A stretch of DNA of 64,000 nt from Desulfolithobacter dissulfuricans (GCF_025998535.1 NZ_AP024233.1:1214217-1278216); one strand, 5' to 3'. Shown: positions 28,274 through 36,997, counted from the first letter of the stretch. Translations and numbers: made by a program. Notes: generated by a model from the sequence alone, not told the origin.

Positions 28274-29524
28274 ATGCAGATCCTGCCTGTCTTTATCACC
28301 GATCTGTTCCAAGCCTCCTGGGGGATGCTCCAGGATGCCTCGATCTATATCCTCTTCGGCCTGCTGGTAGGTGGGCTTCTACGAGTTTTTCTTTCTCCGG
28401 CCTACGTGGCCGCACACCTGGGCAGTGGCCGGTTTGTCTCTGTTTTCAAGGCGGCTCTGCTGGGCATTCCCATTCCTCTTTGTTCCTGCGGTGTTCTTCC
28501 GGCCGCCGCCTCGCTTAAAAAGCAGGGGGCCAATAACGGGGCGGTAACCGCCTTTCTTATCTCCACTCCGGAGTCCGGAGTGGATTCCATCTCCATTACC
28601 TGGGCCCTGCTTGATCCTGTCATGACCGTTGCCAGGCCGGTGGCAGCCTTTTTTTCTGCTTTTTTGGCCGGCATTGTAGAGAATTTTTTCAATCCTCCCA
28701 AAGCGAAGGCAGCCATGCAACCCGATCTCAGCTGCACCATTGACAACTGTTGCGACGGGATTGACTGTCCTCCTGAAGAGCACCGGAATCACCACAGCTT
28801 TCTCGAAAAACTCACCGCTGGTACCCGTTTTGCAGTTACGGATCTCTGGGGTGACCTGGCAGGATGGTTTTTTGTCGGAATCATCCTGGCCGCCATCGTT
28901 ACCGTTCTGGTGCCGGATGATACCATCAGTCATTATATGGGCGGAGGCATCGGTTCCATGCTCCTGATGCTCGGCTTTGGTATTCCTCTCTACATCTGCG
29001 CCACCGCCTCCACTCCCATTGCAGCGGCTCTTATTCTCAAGGGGGTCAGTCCGGGGGCAGCTCTGGTGTTTCTTCTGGTGGGACCGGCCACCAACATAAC
29101 CTCCCTTTCGGTCCTGTTCGGTATTCTCGGCAAACGGGCCACGGCGTTCTATCTGCTCTCCATTGCAGTGGTCAGTGTGCTTTGCGGTCTTGGTGTTGAC
29201 GCGATCTATTTCGCCCTGGGAATATCCGCCACCGCGGTGGTCGGGCAGGCCGGGACCCTGCTGCCCGCATGGCTGGAGACAGGCGCGGCGCTTTTTCTGC
29301 TACTCATCTCCATTCGTCCCCTTGGCAGGAGGCTTGTTGCCCTTTTTTCCAGGGAGAAAGACGCGTGTGGCTGCAGTGATACGAGTTGTGGTGTGTCCCA
29401 TACCCACTCTCACTCCCATGTCCATTGCCACGACCATGACAGTGGGTGTGAGTGCGGCGATGATTATCCTGGAAAGCTGGTGCAGCTCCGGACGGACCAC
29501 TTCAAGCCCGACCAACCGCATTGA
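28274..29524 (+). CDS. SO_0444-type Cu/Zn efflux permease with His/Cys-rich tail
   Basis: Inner-membrane protein of 416 aa in the YraQ/DUF318 permease family. The membrane core repeats a Cys/Gly/Pro motif: CSCGVLPAAASLKKQGA in the first half and ICATASTPIAAALILKGVSPGAA in the second. A central soluble loop contains CTIDNCCDGIDCPPEEH, and the C-terminus has alternating His (THSHSHVHCHDHD) with several Cys, clear metal-binding stretches. Export of Zn, Cu or a related metal is the family annotation. It is the second gene of the ArsR operon. Confidence 0.82.
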   Translation: MQILPVFITDLFQASWGMLQDASIYILFGLLVGGLLRVFLSPAYVAAHLGSGRFVSVFKAALLGIPIPLCSCGVLPAAASLKKQGANNGAVTAFLISTPESGVDSISITWALLDPVMTVARPVAAFFSAFLAGIVENFFNPPKAKAAMQPDLSCTIDNCCDGIDCPPEEHRNHHSFLEKLTAGTRFAVTDLWGDLAGWFFVGIILAAIVTVLVPDDTISHYMGGGIGSMLLMLGFGIPLYICATASTPIAAALILKGVSPGAALVFLLVGPATNITSLSVLFGILGKRATAFYLLSIAVVSVLCGLGVDAIYFALGISATAVVGQAGTLLPAWLETGAALFLLLISIRPLGRRLVALFSREKDACGCSDTSCGVSHTHSHSHVHCHDHDSGCECGDDYPGKLVQLRTDHFKPDQPH

Positions 29525-29565
29525 GGGAGATTTTTTATCTCTGCCATATGGCAAAATGGCTCACT

Positions 29566-30579
29566 CTAGGTATCAGCCACAGGCCAGACGTGAAACAGGG
29601 GCCTGCTCTTGTGGCTGACACCACAGGCGCCTTTGTGCAGGTACAGGACCCAGGCCCAGTCTGTCTCAAAGAAACTTGTGGTTGCTGTCCAGTATCCTTC
29701 CTGCAACTCGGTAAAGGGATGATCAGGCGGCAGTGCCGGGGAGTGGTTGCCCGCATCAACCAGGGACTCCAGTTCATTAATGCTTGGCAGGTGCCAGGTA
29801 TGCCGTCCTGCAAATCCGGATCTGTTCAGGTCGTTGACTGTTCGCAGGGCCTCCTGCCAGGTAACAGGTGCTTTGCAGAGATTGGCCTGCCGCGTCCAGG
29901 TAAGCCCTGTCAATCTGTCGAGCACCGCGTCTTTCACCGTACTGAACCTGGGTACCGGCCATGCATTACCTGCCTGGTATTCCCCGTCCTGTCCCGAATT
30001 ATGGCAAGAGGTGATTGATCCCTCACTATCGTAGCAGTGTTGCTGTCCGGTGGCCGGGAGAAGATTGTTTCCAGGGCCGTGGACCGGCCAGAAGAAGGCG
30101 TACTGAGACTTGCTGCCATAAAACATTCTCGCGCCTTCGAGATGCACCCACCAGGCATAGGCCGGGTTGATGACCGCTGTTGTTGATGTCCAGTACCAGG
30201 ACAGGTAGACATTGGTGAACGGATGTTTGTCGGGCAGGGCAGGCTTTTTTGCCTGGTATGACATCAGGCTGCGTAGCTCCCGGCGGTTGGGCAGCCGCCA
30301 GTCACTGTATCCTGCAAAGCCTTCCCGGTTCAGCTCTGTGATCCGATCAATGGCTTCCTGCCAGGTGAGGGGGAAAACGCCGGGATTTGCGTCACGGCTC
30401 CAGACAAGTCCGGTAAGATTGTCCAGGACCGTCTCTCCCATGAGATGGAAACGGGGATCCGGCCATTTTTCGCCAGGGCGCAGTTCGCCATCCTGACCCG
30501 TCCCGTTACACCCAGTCTCCCTGCCTTCACTGTCATAGCAGCGAGTCTGTCCTGTTCCGGCAACATGACGCATATCCAC
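29566..30579 (-). CDS. Double Lcl (DUF1566) domain protein
   Basis: 337-aa protein built from two copies of a DUF1566/Lcl C-terminal module (about 1-165 and 170-337), each starting with a TGQ..CYDSEG segment and containing LDNLTGLVWSRDAN or LDRLTGLTWTRQAN, a WRLP/WHLP motif and a late WPV. Such domains are usually secreted or surface-attached and linked to lectin-like folds. No signal peptide is visible here. The start is GTG at 30579 (overlapping the ZIP stop as TAGTG) or ATG at 30573, so it is translationally coupled to the ZIP transporter. Its function is unknown. Confidence 0.75.
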   Translation of the reverse strand: MDMRHVAGTGQTRCYDSEGRETGCNGTGQDGELRPGEKWPDPRFHLMGETVLDNLTGLVWSRDANPGVFPLTWQEAIDRITELNREGFAGYSDWRLPNRRELRSLMSYQAKKPALPDKHPFTNVYLSWYWTSTTAVINPAYAWWVHLEGARMFYGSKSQYAFFWPVHGPGNNLLPATGQQHCYDSEGSITSCHNSGQDGEYQAGNAWPVPRFSTVKDAVLDRLTGLTWTRQANLCKAPVTWQEALRTVNDLNRSGFAGRHTWHLPSINELESLVDAGNHSPALPPDHPFTELQEGYWTATTSFFETDWAWVLYLHKGACGVSHKSRPLFHVWPVADT

Positions 30580-31391
30580 TACCCCAGTGCCACATCCAGG
30601 GTCATCATGATGGCAAAGCCGATCATCACACCCATGGTTGCCACATCGGAATGTTTTTCCGCCTGGGATTCCGGGATCAACTCCTCGGCAACCACATAGA
30701 TCATGGCTCCGGCGGCAAAGGCCAGGGCATAAGGCAGCAGCGGCCGCATGAGCAGGACGGCCGCTGCTCCCACAAGACCGGCCATCGGCTCGACCGCTCC
30801 GGAAAGCTGGCCATACCAGAAACTTTTCAGTCTCGACATCCCTTCCCGTCGCAGGGGAACAGCCACCGCGGCTCCCTCTGGAAAGTTCTGGATGCCGATC
30901 CCCAGGGCCAGGGCCAGGGCCCCGCCCAGGGATGCCGATGGGTGTCCCGCGCCTACGGCGCCGAAAGCGACCCCCACCGCCAGTCCTTCGGGAATGTTAT
31001 GCAGGGTGATGGCCAGTACCAGCAGGATGGAACGATGCCAGCCGGTTTTTACACCTTCGGCTTCACTGATGGGAAAACCGGGGTGAAGATGGGGCAGTAC
31101 CTTGTCCACGGCCCAGAGAAAAAAACCGCCGGAGAGAAAGCCGACCAGCGGTGGCAGCCAGCTGATACCCCCGGCTTCTTCGACCATGGCGATGGACGGG
31201 GCCAGCAGAGACCAGAACGAAGCAGCTATCATTACGCCGGCGGCACAGCCGAGCATGCCATCCATGACCCGGCGGCTGATCCGCCTGAAAAAAAAGACCA
31301 GGGCCGCGCCGAGGGCGGTGACAAACCAGGTGAAACAGGTGGCCAGCAGAGCTTGCTGGACTGCGGAAAGATGGAGAAACCAGGAAGTCAT
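30579..31391 (-). CDS. ZIP-family divalent metal transporter
   Basis: Inner-membrane protein of 270 aa with eight predicted helices. The ZIP binuclear site is present: [17 protein letters not shown] in helix 4 and [14 protein letters not shown] in helix 5. A Glu-containing helix [17 protein letters not shown] follows and is typical of ZupT/GufA-like members. It probably imports Zn, Fe or Mn. It is convergent with the ArsR-efflux operon across the Lcl-domain gene, so uptake and efflux genes sit side by side. Confidence 0.9.
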   Translation of the reverse strand: MTSWFLHLSAVQQALLATCFTWFVTALGAALVFFFRRISRRVMDGMLGCAAGVMIAASFWSLLAPSIAMVEEAGGISWLPPLVGFLSGGFFLWAVDKVLPHLHPGFPISEAEGVKTGWHRSILLVLAITLHNIPEGLAVGVAFGAVGAGHPSASLGGALALALGIGIQNFPEGAAVAVPLRREGMSRLKSFWYGQLSGAVEPMAGLVGAAAVLLMRPLLPYALAFAAGAMIYVVAEELIPESQAEKHSDVATMGVMIGFAIMMTLDVALG

Positions 31392-31836
31392 GGGGCAAGA
31401 ATACCTGTCCAGGTTCAGGACACCTGTCAGTCGGTTGCGAGTGGGGTGGTGCCCGGGAAATGTACGTCTGTCAGTTGTGATTATAGGGGGCTCCTGTTAC
31501 GCTTGTAAAGTAAATCCCGTGAAACCGGGCAATTGATCTGGTTGCCCGGCATCATATCTCCTGTTGGCACATTCCATGAGTAATAAGGACAGTTGTCCGG
31601 GAAAGGCCCGGCGCAATCCCTCGGTGGATACGGCCGCTCTTCCCCTGGCCGGTACCCGGGGATGTTCTGATTTCCTGGTTGAAAATTGCGTAATGAGACA
31701 CGTTGTGGTATTTTGCGCAATTTTTTCGCTGCAGTGTGCCAGTTTTGTTTTCGAGCGTATAATATACGAGAAGCTGCGTAGAGGATGGGACATTCATTCT
31801 GATTGAAATAACAGATTATTTTTCCGGGAGGTTTTT
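31392..31836. other. 445-bp divergent intergenic region
   Basis: Between the ZIP gene and the TPR lipoprotein. It holds an 8-bp hairpin CCGGGCAA-N9-TTGCCCGG (31525-31549) and a short palindrome CGTATAATATACG (31757-31769) that includes a TATAAT hexamer suitable as a -10 for the lipoprotein, though without a good -35. No gene was recognised. Confidence 0.4.
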
Positions 31837-32805
31837 GTGAAGATCCAAAATATGTTGCTTGCAGGCCTGATGCTGGTGGTGCTGTCAGGTTGTGTCGGGG
31901 TGGATGTCGGCAGTAATCTCAAGGGGTATCGGTACCTCTCTTCAGGGGATTACGATGGCGGAGCCGAACGTTTCCGGCAGATTGTCCAGGAAAAACCCGA
32001 TTCGGCCCAGGCCAATTATTTTCTTGGACGATTCCTGCTGGCGCAGAAAAAGGCCGCCGAAGCCCTGCCTTATTTCGAAAAAGCTGTCCAGCTGCTTCCG
32101 GATAGGGTGGAATACCGGTTCTGGCTCGGGGTCACCCTCGGCGAGCTTGGCCGAAGCGACCAGGAAAGGGCCCAGTATGAACAGACCCTGGCCCTTGATG
32201 AAAACTATGTGCCAGCTTATATATATCTCGGGCACAACCTCCTGAAAAGCAGGAAGTACGAGGAGGCCCTTGTCAGCTACACCAGGGCTCTGGAACTGGC
32301 TCCGACCAGCCAGACCGCTCTCTATAACCGGGCGCTTATCATGCATATCCTGGACAGGACGCCCGAAGAAAAGATTGCCTGGCTGATCTATCTCAAGCGG
32401 TATCCTTCCGGCGCCCTGGCCCTGCGGGCCACCGACCACCTGAATCGACTCGGTGATTTTTCCTATCGCAATTACCAGCTCGGCGCCCGGCGGATCACCC
32501 TGCGAAAGATTTATTTTCGACCCTTTACCGCCGAGTTACGCCGTAATTCCTTTTCCTCTCTGGACCTGGTGGGCGAGATCGTCCGCAACCTGGAAAAACC
32601 CACCCTGCAGATCGTTGTCTACCAGAAAAACAACATAGAGCTGGCCCGGGCCCGGGCGATAAGCATCAAGAAATATCTGCTGGAAAAGTTTCCCGAGCTT
32701 CTCGGACGGGTAAGGATCAGCTGGTTTGATGTGGAGGAGACCTTTACCGTCAAAGGGGAAAAGGTCCGTACAGGTGAGTCTGTACGGTTTTTTCTGACCC
32801 GGTAG
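31837..32805 (+). CDS. TPR lipoprotein, paralogue of the anti-sigma-like protein at 33.7 kb
   Basis: Predicted lipoprotein of 322 aa: a GTG start behind GGGAGG, then a signal peptide with lipobox VVLSGC (Cys near residue 19). Residues about 28-190 contain four to five TPR-like repeats. The C-terminal domain from about 200 ends RVRISWFDVEETF and is faintly OmpA/LytR-C-like. The stretch HLNRLGDFSYRNYQLGARRI closely matches HLNELGDFSYRTAQLGYRRV in the protein encoded at 33685-34815, and both end with an RISWF segment, so the two share a common ancestor. A terminator separates it from the sigma operon. A role as a periplasmic partner of the sigma system is inferred. Confidence 0.78.
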   Translation: MKIQNMLLAGLMLVVLSGCVGVDVGSNLKGYRYLSSGDYDGGAERFRQIVQEKPDSAQANYFLGRFLLAQKKAAEALPYFEKAVQLLPDRVEYRFWLGVTLGELGRSDQERAQYEQTLALDENYVPAYIYLGHNLLKSRKYEEALVSYTRALELAPTSQTALYNRALIMHILDRTPEEKIAWLIYLKRYPSGALALRATDHLNRLGDFSYRNYQLGARRITLRKIYFRPFTAELRRNSFSSLDLVGEIVRNLEKPTLQIVVYQKNNIELARARAISIKKYLLEKFPELLGRVRISWFDVEETFTVKGEKVRTGESVRFFLTR

Positions 32806-32843
32806 AGGCCTGACAGTGTAACGATGAGTTGAAAGAGTTGTCC

Positions 32844-32881
32844 GGGCGAAGCGCGGTTTCTGCCGCTCTTCGCCTTTTTTT
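32844..32881 (+). terminator. Rho-independent terminator after the TPR lipoprotein
   Basis: Stem GGCGAAG + GCGG paired with CCGC + CTTCGCC, a small loop, then seven to eight T residues. It separates the lipoprotein from the sigma operon. Confidence 0.8.
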
Positions 32882-32896
32882 ATAAAAAAATCTTCA

Positions 32897-33049
32897 GCAT
32901 TGAAACCGGTGTCGGGCCTCGCTTGTTTCACGGGACGCCATAAACCCGTCCCTGGGGGCTTGACTGTGGCCATCCAGGCCACAGACACCCGTGCAACAAG
33001 CAAGCCCCGACACCTTCATCCATCGAGGGCTGAATTTCAGTGGTAATCA
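32897..33049. repeat. Structured dispersed repeat, copy A
   Basis: 153 bp nearly identical to 45814-45964 except in three small blocks. Outer stem arms (GGTGTCG...CTTGTT with AACAAG...CGACACC) enclose CACGGG/CCCGTG, a GGGACG-CGTCCC hairpin and a perfect 8-bp hairpin CTGTGGCC-ATCCA-GGCCACAG. It ends about 95 bp before the ECF sigma start and is likely a MITE-like or REP-type element. Confidence 0.8.
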
Positions 33050-33143
33050 GATAAAAAAAAAGCTGGTGTATTGTGACCAGGAACAGGACCAGCCGTATAA
33101 CAGGGTAAAGAGCAGGACAACAGGGCCTTCCAGTTCGGAGAAG

Positions 33144-33725
33144 ATGGAAATATCAGATGACGTGATAGTTCAGGAGGTCCTGGACGGAAACAGGGAACGG
33201 TACCGGCTCCTGGTGACACGGTACCAGCGGCAGATATACAATCTGATGTACCGCTACTGCCGTAACGACGAGGATGCCGCAGATTTGACCCAGGAGGCCT
33301 TTGTCAGGGCCTTCACCAGGCTCCATCAGTACCGTACCGGGCAGCGTTTTTTTTCCTGGCTCTACAGCCTGGCTGTCAACCTGGCCCGGGACTGGTACAG
33401 GAAAAGCCGGAAACGGCAGACCCTGCGGAGCGAACTGCTGACAAACAGCGATCCTCTAGATACCGGTTCTGCCCAACAGGAAAAAATGGAGCAGGATCAG
33501 GAGATAGAGCAGCTGGTACAGGCTCTGGACCTTCTGCCGGACAAGACCCGGGAAATCGTAATTCTGCGCTATCTCCACGAGTTGCCCATAAAGGAAGTGG
33601 CGAAGATCTTTGGTCTTGGCGAGAGCGCGGTGAAAATGAGGCTTTCCCGGGCCATGCAGCAGTTGAGAAATATCATGCAGGAAGATGGACGATATGGAAC
33701 ACGAGAGACGAGACAGGGAGAATAG
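33144..33725 (+). CDS. ECF-type RNA polymerase sigma factor (RpoE-like)
   Basis: 193-aa sigma-70 family protein with only regions 2 and 4. Region 2 contains YRYCRNDEDAADLTQEAFVRAF and FFSWLYSLAVNLARDWYRK; region 4 contains LPDKTREIVILRYLHELPIKEVA and the helix-turn-helix up to MRLSRAMQQLR. The start at 33144 has GGAG just upstream; an earlier frame start at 32991 would translate the repeat and is rejected. Its 3' end overlaps the next gene by 41 nt, as is common for sigma/anti-sigma pairs. Confidence 0.92.
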   Translation: MEISDDVIVQEVLDGNRERYRLLVTRYQRQIYNLMYRYCRNDEDAADLTQEAFVRAFTRLHQYRTGQRFFSWLYSLAVNLARDWYRKSRKRQTLRSELLTNSDPLDTGSAQQEKMEQDQEIEQLVQALDLLPDKTREIVILRYLHELPIKEVAKIFGLGESAVKMRLSRAMQQLRNIMQEDGRYGTRETRQGE

Positions 33726-34815
33726 ACGGATCGAAGAGCTGCTGCGCCGCCTGCCGCAGCGCGAGGTACCAGACGATCTGACCCGAAATATCATGGCCCG
33801 GATCAGGGAAGAGAACCCCGGTCTCCTGGAACGACTGCGTCGGTTCTTCACCGGCTCCTTTGCCATCACCGTCCAGCCGGCCCGGGTTGCCCTGGCCGGG
33901 GCTGGCCTGGCCGCAGCTTTTTATCTTGGCATCCTGACAGGAACCGGACCTGGCGATTCGGGGCTCAAACTGCCCGAAGTCACTACTCTGAGCAGTGAGG
34001 CAAGCTACTATATCGGCCGGGGCCTGATCACCGCCGGCCATCCCGAAGAAGCCCTTGCCTACCTGAGCCGGGCCGCACTGCTCAATCCTGACCAGCCGGA
34101 GTATGGATTATGGCAGGCCGTGGCCTGGCAGGCCGCAGGCAAGCCCGAGCGTGAGCGTGAACAGTATCACCGACTGGTTAACAGGCACCCGGATTTTCTC
34201 CCGGCCCTGGTCAATCTGGGGCATAACCAGCTGGAAACAGGCGATCTGGATGGAGCCCTGGAGAGTTATCAGCAGGTTCTGGCCATGGTCCCGGATGAAC
34301 GGGATGCCCTGTATAATATCGGTCTGGTGTACCGCCTCAAAGGTGACCTGGAGAAGGAGCGGCAGGCATGGAAACAGTATCTGGCCCGCCACCGGAGCGG
34401 AAAAAACAGCTACCGGGCTGTGCAGCATCTCAATGAACTGGGCGATTTCAGTTATCGGACCGCCCAGCTGGGTTACCGGCGGGTTATTATCAATCAGGAT
34501 GCGCTGCTGGGCAGTGATCCTGCGGTCAGGGAACGGGAAGTCTCCTGGCTGGCCGGGCAGTTTTCCAAGGTGCCGGCAACGACCTTGAACCTGGTGGTCT
34601 TTGATGCCCGGGGCAGGGAGCCGGCCATGCAACAGGCAAGAATACTGAAAGAACAGCTGGCCAGATATCTGCAGGACAACAAACAGGTCCGCATCAGCTG
34701 GTTTGGTCAGCCGGAGTCTGTACGTACGGGCAAGATGGAAGCAGTGCTGAAACAGGGTGTCCTTGTGTTCAGCCAACCTGAAAAGAAAAGCAAGTCAAAG
34801 GAGCGTCGGATATGA
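33685..34815 (+). CDS. Anti-sigma-like membrane protein with periplasmic TPR domain
   Basis: 376 aa. Residues 1-55 are charged and helical, with LRRLPQREVPDDLTRNIMARI resembling the cytoplasmic part of anti-sigma factors but without the HxxxCxxC zinc motif. One membrane segment (about 68-88, ending AAFYLGILTG) is followed by a periplasmic region with three to four TPR units (about 105-240) and a C-terminal domain homologous to the lipoprotein encoded at 31837. The gene overlaps the sigma gene by 41 nt and the following gene by 4. The inference is an anti-sigma factor that senses an envelope signal through its TPR domain. The start may also be the ATG at 33694. Confidence 0.72.
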   Translation: MDDMEHERRDRENRRIEELLRRLPQREVPDDLTRNIMARIREENPGLLERLRRFFTGSFAITVQPARVALAGAGLAAAFYLGILTGTGPGDSGLKLPEVTTLSSEASYYIGRGLITAGHPEEALAYLSRAALLNPDQPEYGLWQAVAWQAAGKPEREREQYHRLVNRHPDFLPALVNLGHNQLETGDLDGALESYQQVLAMVPDERDALYNIGLVYRLKGDLEKERQAWKQYLARHRSGKNSYRAVQHLNELGDFSYRTAQLGYRRVIINQDALLGSDPAVREREVSWLAGQFSKVPATTLNLVVFDARGREPAMQQARILKEQLARYLQDNKQVRISWFGQPESVRTGKMEAVLKQGVLVFSQPEKKSKSKERRI

Positions 34816-35753
34816 AAGCTAAAAAATATTTGAGAGTGTACGCCATCGCCCTGCTCATGGGTGGAATGATATGTGCCCGGCCCCTGCAGGCAGCCACGGT
34901 TTCCGCCGATACCGAGGTCGAGGCGGCGGACGGTACCGTGTCAGTGGATGTGGCTGTGGATGCTACCGAGGTGGAGGAACCGGCCTTTACCTCTCCGGAG
35001 GAGGTCGAAGCGGCCATCCAGGAAGCTGAAGAAGAAGCCAGCCAGGCCCCGGACGAGGTTGAGGAGGCTCTCCAGGATGTTGAGGAGGCAAGCACTGCCC
35101 TGGAGGAGGCTCAGGCCACCGAGGATCCGGATGCTATTGAAGAGGCCAGCGAGCAGCTCAGCAGGGCCGAAGAAGCCTTTGCCGAAGCCATTTCGGAGCT
35201 GGCCGGAGTGGATCCGGATGCGGTGGAGGCCATGCGCGAGGATGGCATGGGCTGGGGAAAGATTGCCAATGAACTCGGCGTCCAGCCGGGACTCCTTGGC
35301 CTGGGTAACACCCTTGGCCGGCAGAATCATGGCGAGATAACCCATCAGGACGACAGGGAGAGGTACGGTGTTGATCCTGAGGAGTTGGCCGAAGCTACGG
35401 CCCGCGATCTTGATGGAGCCGACTCGCTGGATGGTAGAAAGGAGGGTGCCGGTGGCGGTAGGTCCATGCGTGGAGAGGCTGGCGGCAGGCATGGAGGTGT
35501 TGGCCTGGACAGCGAGATGGAAGGTTCGGATGAGGGCCATGGCTTCGGTGATGGTGATATGGATGGAGATGGCCGCGGTGGCCTGGGTGAAAGTGATGAT
35601 GGAGACGGTATCGGTGAGGGTCATGGTAGTTCAGGTAATGACGGCGGCGGTCACGGTGGCGGTGGGAGCGATGGTGATGACGGCGGCGGTCATGGTGGCG
35701 GCGAGAGCGATGATGGTGAGGGCCACGGCGGCGGTGGCGGTGGCAGGCGTTAA
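34812..35753 (+). CDS. Secreted acidic, Gly/Asp/His-rich protein of the ECF operon
   Basis: 313 aa. A signal peptide (MKAKKY, hydrophobic core, cleavage near ARPLQA) precedes an Ala/Glu-rich helical region (about 55-135) that could form a coiled coil. Next comes a small conserved-looking motif with GMGWGKIANELGVQPGLLGLG around residues 143-163, then a low-complexity tail from about 205 made of Gly, Asp, Ser, Glu and His (GHGGG and SDDGDG units). The tail looks suited to binding Ca2+ or transition metals. It starts inside the stop of the anti-sigma-like gene (ATGA). It is probably a periplasmic effector or sensor of the same system; the function is unknown. Confidence 0.72.
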   Translation: MKAKKYLRVYAIALLMGGMICARPLQAATVSADTEVEAADGTVSVDVAVDATEVEEPAFTSPEEVEAAIQEAEEEASQAPDEVEEALQDVEEASTALEEAQATEDPDAIEEASEQLSRAEEAFAEAISELAGVDPDAVEAMREDGMGWGKIANELGVQPGLLGLGNTLGRQNHGEITHQDDRERYGVDPEELAEATARDLDGADSLDGRKEGAGGGRSMRGEAGGRHGGVGLDSEMEGSDEGHGFGDGDMDGDGRGGLGESDDGDGIGEGHGSSGNDGGGHGGGGSDGDDGGGHGGGESDDGEGHGGGGGGRR

Positions 35754-35800
35754 TCGCTGAGACCGGCAAACTGCCATCGATAGACTGGCAGGCCGATAAC

Positions 35801-35838
35801 AGGCCACCTGATATGCATGTCGGGTGGCCTGTTTTTTT
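35801..35838 (+). terminator. Rho-independent terminator after the ECF operon
   Basis: AGGCCACCTGA pairs with TCGGGTGGCCT (one G-U), 8-nt loop, then a run of eight T residues. It ends the sigma operon before the convergent GlxA-type gene. Confidence 0.82.
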
Positions 35839-35860
35839 TACATAATGAGTAAGGGATTGT

Positions 35861-36874
35861 CTACAGGGTCGAAGCAGGCCATTTTTCCCGCGAAAAACGG
35901 GACCGGTACTCTCCGGGAAGAAGGGAGGTATACTTGACAAAAAGTTTGCGGAAAAAACCTGCGTCCCTGTAGCCCACCTGGTAACTGATCTCATCAAAGC
36001 TCATGTTGGTGGACTCCAGCATCTGCTTGGCCCTTTCCACCCGGACCCGCTGGAGATAGACCAGCGGAGTCTCACCGGTTGCGTGCTTGAAATGCCGTTC
36101 CATGGTCCGTCTGCCCATGCCGTGTTTCCTGGCCAGCTGATCAAGATCGAAATCCCGGCTGAAATGTTCTTCCATCTCCTGCTGAATCTGTCGGATGGTC
36201 GTGTCGCCGTGGTCATGACGGCCGAGAAAGATTGTGTAGGGAGACTGGGAGTGGCGGCCCAGGTCATGGAGAAAGATCTTGGCGCACTGGATGGCCACTT
36301 CCCGGCCGCAGAGTTTCTCGACCAGGTAGATGGACAGGTCGAGAAAGGAGTTGAAGGCTCCGGAGCAGAAAAAATTGCCATCTTCGGTGATCAGTTCATC
36401 GGGCTCCAGGTCGACCCTGGGAAATCTGGCCCGGAATTCCGGAACCATGGCCCAGTGGGTGGTGGCTCGCCGGCCATCGAGCAGGCCGGTGGCGGCCAGC
36501 AAAATGGAGCCGGAGCAGATGGCTGCCAGTATGCATCCTCGATCGTACTGCTGTCGCAGCCAGGCAAGGGCGTCGGTGCCCCTTTCCAGGGTCTGGTCGA
36601 TCTCCATGATTCCCGGAATGATGACGATATCAGGGCGGGCATCCTCCATGGTCCCGTGGGGGACCAGGACGATACCGTTGTGGCAGTAAACGGTTCGTCC
36701 CCCGGGTGAAACGATCCGGACCTCAAACCTGGGAGTCGGTTCCCGCCCCTGGATCATCTCCCACAGTACCCCGGTGAAGGAAAAGACATCGGCCGGGCCG
36801 GTGACCGTGGTCGCCACCACGTTGTCCAGCGCCAGGATGGCGACCCGGTATGGTTTCTCTGGTTGAGCTGGCAT
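35861..36874 (-). CDS. GlxA-family regulator (DJ-1/PfpI domain plus AraC helix-turn-helix)
   Basis: 337 aa. Residues about 8-190 form a DJ-1/PfpI-like domain (VAILALDNVVATTVTGPADVF, and the nucleophile-elbow region AAICSGSILLAATGLL). Residues about 220-330 are an AraC/XylS DNA-binding domain with two helix-turn-helices, the second ending YQVGYRDAGFFRKLFVKYT. The start at 36874 follows GAGGGTG; the 14 extra residues to 36916 are unlikely. Regulators of this type often respond to amines or betaine-related compounds, but the target here is unknown. It is divergent from the cytochrome gene. Confidence 0.88.
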   Translation of the reverse strand: MPAQPEKPYRVAILALDNVVATTVTGPADVFSFTGVLWEMIQGREPTPRFEVRIVSPGGRTVYCHNGIVLVPHGTMEDARPDIVIIPGIMEIDQTLERGTDALAWLRQQYDRGCILAAICSGSILLAATGLLDGRRATTHWAMVPEFRARFPRVDLEPDELITEDGNFFCSGAFNSFLDLSIYLVEKLCGREVAIQCAKIFLHDLGRHSQSPYTIFLGRHDHGDTTIRQIQQEMEEHFSRDFDLDQLARKHGMGRRTMERHFKHATGETPLVYLQRVRVERAKQMLESTNMSFDEISYQVGYRDAGFFRKLFVKYTSLLPGEYRSRFSREKWPASTL

Positions 36875-36997
36875 GACGTTATCACCCTCTTTATTGTCGT
36901 TACAGACACTGTTCACCGGAATCTTTGCATCCTATAATACCATGGAACTTGATGGAACAGGTAGCGATGATTACCGGGACGCAAACTGGAGGTGCGT

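Larger units (their letters stand above)
32806..33143. other. 338-bp region between the TPR lipoprotein and the ECF sigma gene
   Basis: It contains the terminator at 32844-32881 and the structured repeat at 32897-33049, then about 95 bp up to the sigma start. A TGTAAC hexamer at 32816 could be part of an ECF-type -35 but has no convincing -10. The 5' extension of the sigma reading frame across the repeat is not taken as coding. Confidence 0.45.

Noticed and set aside
29566-30579. Diversity-generating retroelement target (lectin-like DUF1566 domain)
   Set aside because: No reverse transcriptase, template repeat or adenine-biased variation was seen; the two modules are an ordinary tandem duplication.
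32897-33143. Upstream extensions of the ECF sigma and ZraR-like genes through the structured repeats
   Set aside because: The shared translation DTFIHR...LNFSGN comes from the repeat itself. Ribosome-binding sites and family alignments place the starts after the repeats.
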